This document shows, one piece after another, positions 10,205-20,900 of a stretch of 64,000 nucleotides of DNA. Position numbers and translations under genes: made by a program. The notes beneath the pieces were generated by a model. That model did no database searches, was not told the origin of the DNA, and worked only from the letters and a program-made list of their open reading frames with translations. The DNA is taken from positions 14,915,378 through 14,979,377 of the forward strand of contig NC_133906.1 of NCBI RefSeq assembly GCF_964199755.1, read 5' to 3'. The DNA is from Larus michahellis. Lineage: Eukaryota > Chordata > Aves > Charadriiformes > Laridae. The stretch's first letter is position 1; each line of letters opens with the position of its first letter.

Positions 10205-11130
10205 TCTGAGTGAGGCTCCTGCAGCGCGGGCTCTGCCCCAACCGTGGCAGAACGCGGTGACGGGCTTTGTGCGGTGTTAATTAAACGCAGGACCGGCGCT
10301 CTCCCAGCGCACGGGTGGCCGGAGGCGGTACAAACCTCCCGGGTCCTCCCCCGGCGCGGCCGGCCCAGCGGCGCGGCCCGCCCCCCGCGGAGGAAGACGC
10401 CATTGCGGGTTGTTTGTGCAAGCGGCGGAGGGAGGCGGCGGCGCTTCGGCCGCGGACTCTTTTCCTTGCGGCCATCATGTCCACCCCGGCGAGGCGCAGG
10501 CTGATGCGCGACTTCAAGAGGTGAGCGGGGACCCCAACATCCCACGTCCCCTCCGCGAGGAGCGGACGCCCCGCACCGGGGGGGCACGGGGTCGGCCTGG
10601 CAGCGCGGGCAGCGCCGCCGGGTCTGCGGCGCCTGACCCCGCCGTTTGCGGGTTCGGGGCTCGGGCTCGCCCCGGACAGGGGAGGGGGCCAGCCCCGTGG
10701 GCAAGCGGCACGGCGAGGAGCCGGAGCGGGAGTGGCGTGTCCCGGGCCGTCCCTCCGGCCCCCCTCCTTTGTGCTGGGGGACGGGAGCTGGCGCGGAGCC
10801 CCCCGGTCCTCCCCCGGTGAGGACGGCGGGGCAGGGGTCCACTCCGAGCCGGCGGCTTCGCCCGTTCCCCCCCCGCCTCGGGGAACCCTCCGTGGGTGAG
10901 CGGGGGGGGTCCCGCCGGGCTTTGTTTGTGCTGCCCGCTTCGCCCGTGTGCCGACGGCTGGGGGCGTCTGAGGATAAAAGTTGAAGCAGTGTCTTCAAAA
11001 CAAGGGCAGCAGCGGGAAGGGCCAGGGTCGGTGGAGCCTCCCCGGGCGGGCAGTGGGGGCGGTGAGGTGGGGAATAGCTCGGTGGGCTGTCGGGTTGAGA
11101 TGTGAGCCCCTTGCCCTCGAAGGGCGCGGC
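10205..11130 (+). promoter_or_regulatory. UBE2B: UBE2B CpG-island promoter, 5' UTR and start of intron 1
   Basis: A GC- and CpG-dense block of about 0.9 kb starts about 270 bp before the UBE2B ATG and runs about 600 bp into intron 1. A TATA-like TTTTTATATCCC lies at about 10,187-10,198, just before the island, but its distance from the ATG and the island context argue for a dispersed CpG-type start. Long frames inside the island, including a 332-codon minus-strand one, result from the base composition. Further G-runs near 10,577-10,592 and 10,900-10,910 could form G-quadruplexes. Confidence 0.8.
10477..10520 (+). CDS. UBE2B: UBE2B coding exon 1
   Basis: Encodes [14 protein letters not shown] plus two bases of the Arg15 codon, the RAD6 N-terminal helix that contacts UBR- and RAD18-type ligases. 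The donor is AG/GTGAGC. The start is fixed by the invariant [16 protein letters not shown]-terminus. Confidence 0.98.
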
Positions 11131-14100
11131 GGCGCGGAGCTGAATGTTCTGCCGTACTTCCCGCACCCCCCACTCCTCACACAAGCTTTTGAATACCGAA
11201 GGTGTTTGGCCCAGATTTTTGAACAGACCAGGCAGAATTTAGATGTGTGTGAGGCTTGTCGGACTGACGGTCTCTCTGAAAACAAGTATTTGGGATGGAC
11301 ATCTAAAAACGGAGCACAAAGAATTAACAAACACTTCATGTGTCTGTATGTAATAAAAAGCAAAATGCCCTTTAATGTTTTTATGCACATGCTATTCTGT
11401 CTAAGGTTTTCAATCATGAGGAATCTTTTATATAATATATACAAACTGCTAAAGAGGTAGTTATTAGTTGCATTCTTTTAAATGTTAATGACCGAACCAC
11501 AGACTCTAGAATAATTTATTTCCAGTCTGACATGTAAACACACTTATAATAGAGAGTGTGGAAAAAGGTGGGGGTTCCTTTTGTAAGCTTTACACTATGT
11601 CGTGTGATTTCTCTGGACTGGAGTCCTTGATAAGTTGTTGGGAGTGAGTCAGCGTTGATAGTGTCTCTTTTTTTAGTGTAGCTATGTTATACCAGTACCT
11701 GAAAATATATTAGTAAACAGTTGATGCATATTGTAATTGATTTACGTGGCTGTGTATAAAGCTACAGTAATAAAGGCCTGGCCTCTGAATCTAAAAAAGT
11801 TAAAGGTTTTGGAGATGTAGAGCCTGCCTCCTCTCTTGTATTTGGGTGTTGCTGTTTGCCAAGCGGGTGTTGCTTGATTCCTGTTCAAATCAAAACAGGA
11901 TATTCAGTTGTTTGGGTTTTTTTATTTTATTAGGTTACATAGATGATATGAACCAGTGATTTTTCAGGGTGAGGAACTAAGTAATTTCTCAGGATTGCAA
12001 TCGGACATGGTTTTTATGATTTTGTAATCTCAGAAAGACTGGTTTAAAAAGTTTGAAATTTAAGGTAGAGAGAAGACTTTAAAGCTGTGGAAAAGTATAA
12101 CACCATGAACACAAAGTAAATCAAACATATTTATCAAGTATGTGACAACTTTAATACCCCAAAACTTAGGCAACTTTTTTAATGTCAGTGTGTTTTTACT
12201 TTTCTCTTTCCTACCATAACTTCTGTTTAGCCTTATATTACTTTACCTCGTGGTGAAAAAGCAGACTGTGTGCTGTGAACTCTGATTCACTTTGTTAAAT
12301 ATAAACTCCTTTTGCATACTGTGATTGTCAAGAGCAGTGAAGAGAGAACAGATTTTGCATCTCATCTGTTTGACTAAACCAACAGAAAAATAAGTTAATT
12401 TTTTTTTATTTTTGCTGTTGGGAAAGGGGCTACAAATACTACATTCCCCCTAGCTGTTAAAGATTTCTAGGTCCTGTTTATATCAGTCTAATTTCCAGTC
12501 CTTGCCACAACCTTTCTGTAGTTAGACCCTTTGACAGCAGGGTGCACATGAGCCTTTAAATTGATCTAAAAACCAAAGCCATCCTTCAGATGCATTTGTC
12601 AGGCTGAATGCTCAGGCATTATTGTTGGCGTGCAGCCTGGCTGTCATCTAGAAGTCCCGTTCCTGCTCTCCCTGACCAAAATAGTAGGTGGTTTATGGTG
12701 TTGATATTAAGCTGTCTGAACTGTGTGTGCTTGGAGAGCAAGGACGTAAACACAGAGTTCAGAGGAGATGGGAGCTACAAACGGAGTGAGCCCTGCTTCT
12801 GGGCTGGCTCTGTAGGGCTCTGAGTCTTTGCTCAGCATCCACATACATGCACAGTTTTTTCACAGACTTGGGCAGTGGAAGTGCAGGAGACTGTACTGGC
12901 TGTATATCAGTGTCAGCTCTGAATAAATCTGTTTACACACCCACATTTAGTTAGAATTTGTCCCTTGGTCTGCAGGCTTTTGGTGGCGACTGTCTCATTA
13001 CAGTGAACTGTGATGTGGTCAAACCTCATGGTAATGCTAAAGAATTGCTTTTGAAGCAAGAGCAGTCAGTTCGTTTTCTTCATTCTTGCATAACTCAAGA
13101 GGCTGAATAGGCGGGGTGGGTAGGAGCTGTCACTGAAGGGGTTTGATCAGGCAAATTGCACATTGGGTGATTAAGGCTTGCTGGTTACATTGTTTAGGGT
13201 CTTAGGTGATTCTTAAGCAGAAACATTGGTACACAGAAGGATAGGCAGGAGAGTATCTCCATCCTGTTCTTTGGTTGTGAGGTATATATTCTGTATAGTC
13301 CAGGTTTATGAGCTTTCAGTGAGCAAGGTGTTTTTCCCTAGTCCAAGGATTAAGGAACTAAAAAGAATTTAAAATGCTTCCACAGTTACTTTAGAGATAA
13401 ACACATTCGTTGAACTAGTAAGAGGAAGCAGTACACCAGTTTTCCTCTTGCTCCCTTTTGAAGCAATCGGCTTGCCAGTCAAAATAGGCTTATACCAAAT
13501 TTAGCCACACAGAGTGCCCGGATCTGGGAATGCAGGAAAAGCTGCACTTAGTCCCTGTAAGTGTGCTGTGTGTCACTGGCTGGTTTTCAGCTCCTGTTTG
13601 TAATCTCTTCATTGTGGCAGCCAGCAGCAATTGCGCTTTCATAGTTCACTAGGACTGTAAATCCCAGCTGTATGTGATGCTTTAAATTATTCTTAAGAGT
13701 TAATGCTTTGCTCCCTGCACACTTAATCTTGGGGCTGACCTAGTCTGTTGGTGTAATACTTGAGAAAATTGATATGTGTTGTCTTGTAGGTTTGTCTTAC
13801 AGAGTGTTGTTAGTCTGGATGTAATGCTTTTTGTATTCTCTGGTTTGGAATGAGAAAATATTAATGAAATCTGGATATTACTGTTAAATTTTACTTGCAG
13901 GTGGAAGTATTTATATAAGGTTTGTCATTCTGTATTTGTAATTCTTAGATTGCAAGAAGACCCTCCTGTGGGTGTCAGTGGTGCACCATCTGAGAATAAC
14001 ATAATGCAATGGAATGCAGTTATCTTTGGGTAAGTGTTTTTGATCATTGTAAAATTCTGTATCAAAGGGCTAAGTATAATAAAACCTGGTTTTTGTCTTT

Positions 14101-17100
14101 ACAATGATTCTGTTCTTTTATATATGTAAAGTCAGGAAACTTAAAAAAATTACCAAGTGTGCGCTTGGCAGTAAAAACCTGCTTTGAGGGGTAATACAGA
14201 ATGCATAAGAAAGAAAAATTGAAAATTCATTCATCTTTTTTGTTGAATAAAGCTTGCATATGCCTTAATAAATAGGTTAGACTGTGTAGGAGTTGGGTTA
14301 TGAAAAAGCAGGCTTGCTCTTTAAAGTACATAAAAGCTGCATGTTCTTTGCCATTAAATCCAGATGTGTTAGCAGTGATTGGATGGATTCCCAGTAGAAG
14401 GAGGTACAGGTTCTGTCTAGGAGGTTACATTATATATCCTACAGAACAGGAACTGCCTTAGTATCCTTTCATAAAACTGAAGTATGCTTGCTAGTAATTG
14501 GCTCATTAATTCCAATCTAGTCACATAATGGCATATGTATTGTTTGGGATGATGATAAAGGTGATAACTCAACTAGCAGATTGACCATGGGAAGGTGTCT
14601 TAGATATGACGAAGCTCACAGAGGTTGCCTCTGGATACTTCTCTAAATATTTAAATTATTGCCTCTGCCTGTGTCTTGGGGAGGATGTGGAAGAAGATAT
14701 GCATTTATTGTGTATGTTTAGGAGGAGGTAATGATTGTTTTTTTAACTGGAGTTTATTTTTAAAACTTTTCAGGCCAGAAGGGACACCTTTTGAAGATGG
14801 TAAGCCACTAACTTTTATATCCTCTGTCATTCTTACAAATATTGCCAGTATTAACATTGTTCTGTGCTGAAGAAATAACAGATGTTATCTGTATATAATT
14901 TACAACAAACAAAGTGAGCAAGTGAAGTAGTAAGGTCTTGTTGACTATAAAAATACTGTATTTTGATGTAAGCAGTGTCTTGTCGTAGTGGCTGATGGTT
15001 AGTTAGAATGCTATGAAGCAATGCTTATATCAGAGTTGTTTATACATCAAACGCAAGAGCTTTTAAGGGGAAGTTGGTCTAATGCTGCCAGATGTGTTTT
15101 TACATCTCCATAGCTATGCTCAACAAGGCAATGTGCTTTTCTGGTTTCATCTTTGTGGCATGTTTGATTCATCTGTGTTCGTCTAATGAAGAACAGGTGA
15201 AAAATCTTGAATTGTTCTGAATATAGAACTCAGTGAGGGGGAGGGAATACCAAATTTGTACATAAACATGAAAGTTGGTGTGTAGTGAACCACCCTTAGG
15301 CATATGAGAAATAATGAGTTTAATAATTATAGTATTATTGCAGTAATCGTCAGCAGATGGGTTTCTTTCTGTGTTGGGTTGGAGGAGTTACAGTAAATTA
15401 TTCACTGATCCATAGTAAAGGTTTTCAGTGAATCAGTCATGAGTTCCAAAGACTGAGATTGCTGATTATGAAATTCCAGTGTTTGCTGGCACCACAGTGC
15501 CTTCTTAATGAAATGCCTTAAAGTCACTGCAGTCTGTGAAGGCAGCATGTTGGGTCACAGAAAAAGGGGAGGGCAGTGGGATAATTGATGTTGGGTCTGT
15601 CTGCCTTTTCCATGTATGCAGTGAGTCCTCAAGCTTCTACCTAGCTGCTGCTGCTGGTTTTGTTACTGTCACTTAAGTACAGTAGTTCCATAGTTCCATT
15701 GTCACTAGAAATATACTAAAAGAAACCAAACTTAGTGTTGTTTTTTTGTATAATGGTGTGAAGAAATATTGATCATGGAGCACATAAGTTAACTTCTTTT
15801 GTTTGTGTTCTTGGAGGTGTTCTTTTATTGTTAGTTATCTGATTGTATTTATGTTTGTTTGGACAGGTACTTTTAAACTAGTAATAGAATTTTCAGAAGA
15901 ATATCCAAATAAGCCTCCAACTGTTAGGTTTTTATCAAAAATGTTCCATCCAAATGGTGAGTAAATCATTTTTATTCAGCCATAATACCCATTAAATATT
16001 ATCGTGTGGTCATTCATTCTGCAAAGCTCCAGAATGCTTAGCAGCTCTCCATCTCTCTTCATTGCCACCTCCTAAGTAGATGTCTGAGACAGCAACTGCT
16101 TGATGAAAAATGAAGAATTACGATGCTGTTAAGAAGCAGCTATCTGTCTCTTTCTAATCAATATATAGCCTCAGTAGCAAAGCATGTGAGTGTTTTTGGC
16201 AGCAGCTGCACTTAGGTTGGCTTAAGGAGGCAATTCTGGTTGCAGATTCCTGCCCTCTTCCATTTAACAGCAGTCCTGTACATGCAGCCACGTTGTGAAT
16301 TGGAGTAGGGAACTGCTCAAGCCAAATGTTACTTATTTCTGTCAGGCAAGATTTCAGCCAAGCCCACGCCTCTGTTTGGTTCATTGTACCCAGCAGTACT
16401 AGCCCAAGGAAGAAGGTGAGGATGCGCAGTCGTAGGGGAGCGCAGAGGAGGAGGCTGGCCCAAACTCAGTGATGTGGGCAGCATTGTGAGAGAGTGCAAT
16501 GGTTCCTGCTCCAGCACTTGATAGGTTTTATCCGCTTACTCTTGCACACAGAAGATGCAACCTGTGCCTTTTACTTTTCCAAGCCCCTCTGTAGCAAAGG
16601 GGGGTATAGATTCAATTTGAGGGCGGAAGCGTAAGCCTGTTACAGCATTTCTTGTAGCTTGAGGCTGACCTTGGCTTCAGCTCTGTGATGTTTTAGACAG
16701 TGCTGGCTAACCATTCAACTGCCATGTAATGCGCAGGCCAATATGCTTCTGACAGGGTTTTTGTAATTTGTTGCTTTTCATTGGCATGAAGACTAGGGTG
16801 TAGGAGTTTGGCCAGTCTTAGTTTCATACAGACTCTTACATTAAGACTACTGATGGATACCCAGACAGAAGTAGGATTTCAGGCACACTTTCCAAAACTT
16901 TCTATTGTCTGCCTTGGTGTATCTCATAATGAGTGTAGAGTATGTGAAAATGGGGCAAGAAACTTCAGTGTGTGAGTCTGTTCACACTGGGATCCTCAGC
17001 TGGTTCCTCTCCTGCAGTAATTGGGATCCTCAGCTGGTGCAGTGGATCCCACTCCTCCAGCAAATGTCTTGCTGCTTTCTGGGAGGCCACACTTCTGTGT

Positions 17101-18422
17101 GAATATGGGCCAGTCACACAAGAGGAGCAGGAAACCAAGTCTACCAGTTCCTGTGCTAATGCCATAATCTTTAGACCTTCCTTCTTCTCCCCATAATTGG
17201 TTCTGTTCCAGTAATGTATCTGCTTCAAAATACAAGATGTCAAACTACAGAGGATTGTGAGGCATAACTGCTGTCCTCTTTCCTAAAGCATTAATTTAAG
17301 CACAGACTGAATTGGAACAGTAGCTCTGCCTTGAGCAGCATGTAATGAACAAACTACAAAATAAATCTGATCATTTCTAAATGATTCTGTTTTGTATTTA
17401 CAGTTTATGCAGATGGTAGCATATGTTTAGATATTCTTCAGAATCGCTGGAGTCCAACATACGATGTTTCATCTATTTTAACTTCAATTCAGGTAACTTT
17501 GCATCTACTTTAGCAAATAATTATGTTGCTGGTAGTCTCTATTCCAGAATACACAGCTCAGTGATGGTGCTAGCAGGTATCTATAGCAAGGAGGACTTCA
17601 AATACTTGTGAGCTAAGCGGTAGCTTTTTAGATGAAATAAAGGCTGAGGTGCTGACCTATGTAATTACTGATTTTAAGCTACAAAACTGCCATTAGATTT
17701 TTTTTTTTCAGGAAAACAGGTACTGATTTGGATTCCTTTTTAACTGTTTTTAGTCAAGATAGGCCATCAGATGTAGAAATTTGCCTAGTGTTTGAAACAC
17801 TGTAACCTTTATCATGAGGCTTTGCCCTTTGTGGTCCCCAAGGAGCCAATACTGCTGAAACCTACTTTACTTGCAATAAGTAAAAATGTCCTGGCACAGA
17901 AAAAATTTGCATTTTCTCCTGTATGATTGTTTTTACTTTTTCTACAGTGAAGTTTTGTAGGAGGCATCTTAAACCCCAAATGACAGCAGTAGCATAATTA
18001 CCAAATAATCAATTAGCATTATACTGGTAACAGGCACAAATGGCTGTGTGTCTGTTAGGTTTGTGAACCTAGAAGTGTATGCAGTGCTAATGCTTATGCA
18101 GTGTGTAATTTGAGGTTCAGTAGTGCAATTATGGGTGCCTCACCATGAGTTTAACTGTGGGTTTTTTTTCAATTGGGCTCTCCTGAGTCATGTCTGCCTC
18201 CTGGAACACAAGTGATTTGAAAGCTGTAAGTTGATTTTTCCTTGATTTAAAACGTGCTGGTTTGTCTCACACTTTGTTTTCGCCTTTTTACAGTCTCTGC
18301 TTGATGAACCCAACCCCAACAGCCCAGCTAACAGTCAGGCGGCACAACTCTATCAGGAGAACAAACGTGAATATGAGAAAAGAGTTTCAGCTATTGTTGA
18401 ACAAAGTTGGAATGATTCGTAA
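10477..18422 (+). CDS. UBE2B: UBE2B (RAD6B), E2 ubiquitin-conjugating enzyme, six coding exons
   Basis: The joined exons 10,477-10,520, 13,949-14,029, 14,774-14,799, 15,867-15,956, 17,404-17,492 and 18,294-18,422 total 459 nt: 152 residues plus TAA, the normal length for this family. All introns are GT-AG and the phases join without a slip. The protein has one UBC fold with HPN at 78-80, catalytic Cys88 in [11 protein letters not shown], and the C-terminal helix ending EQSWNDS. The ending NDS (not RDC), Val22, Gln35 and the [12 protein letters not shown] segment mark UBE2B rather than its paralogue UBE2A. Known role: with RAD18 it monoubiquitinates PCNA for damage tolerance, with RNF20/RNF40 it acts on histone H2B, and with UBR ligases it serves N-degron degradation; in mice it is needed for spermatogenesis. 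The start ATG has context GCCATCATGT inside a CpG island. No lesion is seen, so the gene is very likely functional. Confidence 0.98.
13949..14029 (+). CDS. UBE2B: UBE2B coding exon 2
   Basis: Encodes [20 protein letters not shown] and WNAVIFG, the start of the central beta-sheet. The acceptor is TAATTCTTAG and the donor GTAAGT. Val22 and Gln35 are UBE2B-type residues (UBE2A has Ala and Val). Confidence 0.98.
14774..14799 (+). CDS. UBE2B: UBE2B coding exon 3 (26-nt microexon)
   Basis: A very short exon encoding PEGTPFED with split glycine codons at both ends. The acceptor is AACTTTTCAG and the donor GTAAGC. It is flanked by introns of 0.74 and 1.07 kb. Confidence 0.97.
15867..15956 (+). CDS. 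UBE2B: UBE2B coding exon 4
   Basis: Encodes [20 protein letters not shown] followed by FLSKMFHPN, including the HPN motif (78-80) whose Asn stabilises the oxyanion during transfer. The acceptor is TTGGACAG and the donor GTGAGT. Confidence 0.98.
17404..17492 (+). CDS. UBE2B: UBE2B coding exon 5 (catalytic Cys88)
   Basis: Encodes [20 protein letters not shown] and [10 protein letters not shown]. Cys88, the thioester-forming residue, lies in SICLDI. The acceptor is TTTACAG and the donor GTAACT. Confidence 0.98.
18294..18422 (+). CDS. UBE2B: UBE2B coding exon 6 and stop
   Basis: Encodes [20 protein letters not shown] through EQSWNDS, stop TAA at 18,420-18,422. The acceptor is CCTTTTTACAG. The NDS ending distinguishes it from UBE2A. 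Confidence 0.98.
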   Translation, partial: SLLDEPNPNSPANSQAAQLYQENKREYEKRVSAIVEQSWNDS

Positions 18423-19660
18423 CAGCTGCTTTGTTACTCTCCATCCTCATAATCATTATGTACAATTTAACTCTCAATAGAAAGGCTACCAGAAATTTCA
18501 AGTGCCACAGTTCTAAGAATTTGCATAAAAACTCATTTGCAACCGAAATTAAGCCCTCCAGTTTAGGAAACCTAAAAGCTTGTGTATCTTAATTAACGTA
18601 CTTTTTATTGCATGGTATGAACTAAGTTATTGCTACATAAATTTGTAATATATCCTGTTTGTATTTTTTTTCCAAGTGTATAATGTTGGTGTGGAGTTTT
18701 CATGACAGAATATACACATTTTGTAAATCTGTACTTTTTCAAATATTGAATGCCTTATTTTTGAATTCTTTAGATTTTTAAATTGGAGAAAAGCACTTAA
18801 CAAAGTTTTTATATATAAATATTTCATGTAAAACTGTTAAATACATAACCTTAGTGCAAGACATTCTGCTCTCACGCTGTATCTCTTTCAAAGGGCTCGT
18901 TCTTAGTCCGTTCTTCCTTTTGGTACGTGCTGATTATACCACGTGCTTTACGAACAGATAAATGAATCCATGATGTAACTGTCTTCACTGGATGTCGCTG
19001 CTTCTGCACCAGAGCTTAACATGACTCTGGGCGTCCTCAGTTGTATGGGGAAGAGAAGTATTGTAGCTGCCAATGTACAAATGGGGAAACAGATGTAACT
19101 ATTTTGCTAAAAGTCCCGCTTTAAACCAGTGTCTGAGTTGCAAACAGGACCTGGGTGACCAGGCTGGATGAGAATGTATTCTAGTAACTTCTGTTTTTCA
19201 GGGAGACTGTGTTGTACCAAGCTGTAAGATGTTGTCATCTAAATCTGTCCTATATTCACATACTGACACTGTAATATAGTTCTGAGTATCTTCTAATAAT
19301 TAAAGAGACGTCCCGTTAGTTTCCCTTGGAGGTAGGGAAAAAACTAATCCCCAACAGGAGAAAACATGCCGGCAGATTTCATGGTGTTACTCTTTGAAAT
19401 GTGGCTGTGTACCATGTGGATGGGTCTCCTGTCTGTATCCCAGAGGTTCCATGTATTCTTAAATGGCTAGTTTTAAAGAAGGATGAATTTGTTTATGTAG
19501 ATGTTGATGTGGTAATTTCTTACTGCATTCTGTAATTCAGGCTGAATGGCTACACTAAAGAATTTGGCCTTTTTTTTCCCCTCCCAGCTGCAAAGTTGTA
19601 ATCCCTTTGTCATAATTCCAGCCAGCATTGCATGTATATTAAACCCCAAATCCCATACCA
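18423..19660 (+). other. UBE2B: UBE2B 3' UTR (end uncertain)
   Basis: AT-rich sequence after the stop codon without conserved coding, as expected for the long UBE2B 3' UTR. No AATAAA occurs in the first 1.2 kb. ATTAAA signals at 19,299-19,304 and 19,638-19,643 are the nearest candidates, giving a 3' UTR of roughly 0.9 or 1.2 kb. Confidence 0.55.
19299..19304 (+). terminator. UBE2B: Candidate UBE2B poly(A) signal ATTAAA
   Basis: The first common poly(A) hexamer variant after the stop codon, followed by GT-rich sequence. A second ATTAAA at 19,638-19,643 is an alternative. Confidence 0.35.
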
Positions 19661-20203
19661 AAATACAGCTCAGTGTTGTCTGAAAAGTTGTGGAGGTTTA
19701 TTTCAGCTGGAAGAGAAAATGTTTATTTGCAATAGTCGTTACTAAAAGTTAGTCTTTTTAAATGCAGTAAAACAGGGATATCAATTTACGCCTCATACCT
19801 GCTCCTGGAGTCATTTTGTAGTTGATAGGAGCAGCACTATTAAGTTTAGAATCCACAGTGCTAGTCAAAATGTCCTGTGTTAGCAGCTCCTGGAGCAAAA
19901 CTACTGTACCTTGAGTGGGAACTGTTAGAGAATTTGTTAGTGTGCAAGGGCTCAGAGGCGTCAGCGCTAGGTAAATCTGAAATAGTGTCTTGGTGAGCCA
20001 CTTTGCTTTCCTCGAGTCAGTGAATTGGTGTTTAGACATTCTCCAATCTATGTCTAATTATTAACAGAAACCCCAGATTTTGACTGGGGAGGTTACGGTA
20101 GGGCTGGTAGAGTGGTGTTACCTGGCTCGGGGCAGTGGCCGTGCAAAGGGTTTGTAAGGGAAAGCCTCCTCTTTCTACGAATTAGTCTGAATGTTGAAGT
20201 TAC

Positions 20204-20216
20204 ATATATATATATA
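20204..20216. repeat. Short TA dinucleotide tract
   Basis: Uninterrupted alternating TA directly before a T8 run, between UBE2B and the 20.5 kb CpG island. Confidence 0.8.
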
Positions 20217-20489
20217 GTTTTTTTTTAATTTTGCCACCTGTTTCACTATTTATTTTTGTAGATGATTGTTGAGACTAGCTGTTCGTGAGCACCCAGGTTA
20301 ATTTGGCGATTCCCCACTGGCCGCTTTGGCCTGGTCACAGACGGATGGGGCTGGGGAAGCTTTGTGTGTCTGTGTCGGGAGCGGAGGAGGTCTCGTTAGT
20401 GCTCAGCGCGCCGGGGCAGGCACCGCCGTGTACACACAGCACATATAAACAATCACACGATATATATCTCTCTACTGTTTAACTCCGGC

Positions 20490-20900
20490 GAGGGTCGGCC
20501 CGCACCGGAAGGCCTACTCCTGCCGGGCCGCTCTGCCCCGCGCCTCGTCTGCTCCGGGGGAGCGGCGCGGGGCCGCGCAGGCGCACTCGGCCCGAGGGGA
20601 GCGGCCGCGCCCGGGGCCTCCTCGCACCGCTCAGGGCCGGCGGGGCCGCGGTGCGGATGCTGCGGGGCTCCGGGGGGTGCCTTACCCCGCCGCGGGGCTC
20701 CGGGGGAGCCCTGCCTCGTCCCGGGCCTGTCAGCCGGGCCGGCAGCGGTGGGCTCAGCCCTGCTGCGGTGACCGGGCCCGGCCGGCGGAGCTGGGCTGGT
20801 CCTGCCGAAAGCGCCTGTGGAGGCTTCGCTTAGAAACGGGCCCGGGGCGGCGCGGGCTGGGTGTCACCGGCGCTGGTGGCGCTTTGTCACCCGGCGTTGC
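20490..20900. promoter_or_regulatory. CpG island, promoter of an unidentified transcript
   Basis: Dense CpG and GC-box-like runs, including a near-duplicated GCGGGGCTCCGGGGG unit at about 20,667-20,710, stand out from AT-rich flanks. Neither strand encodes CDKN2AIPNL exon 1 or another protein I recognise. If transcription runs to the right, an AATAAA at 21,124-21,129 could end a short transcript. If it runs to the left, it would be antisense to the UBE2B 3' end. Confidence 0.6.

Larger units (their letters stand above)
10521..18293 (+). other. UBE2B: UBE2B introns 1-5
   Basis: Introns run 10,521-13,948, 14,030-14,773, 14,800-15,866, 15,957-17,403 and 17,493-18,293. I see no CR1 copy, RNA gene or nested gene in them. 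Intron 4 has a 17-bp direct repeat with TGGGATCCTCAGCTGGT at 16,988-17,004 and 17,022-17,038. Open frames inside the introns are short and unrelated to known proteins. Confidence 0.85.

Noticed and set aside
10186-11184. 332-codon minus-strand frame over the UBE2B CpG island, with overlapping long frames on both strands
   Set aside because: It consists of Pro, Arg and Gly runs produced by GC-rich sequence, has no domain, and overlaps the UBE2B promoter and first exon.
16988-17038. 17-bp direct repeat in UBE2B intron 4
   Set aside because: Only two copies and no other structure; probably a small local duplication.
10477-18422. UBE2A instead of UBE2B
   Set aside because: The NDS C-terminus, Val22, Gln35 and the [10 protein letters not shown] segment fit UBE2B; UBE2A ends RDC and differs at those sites.
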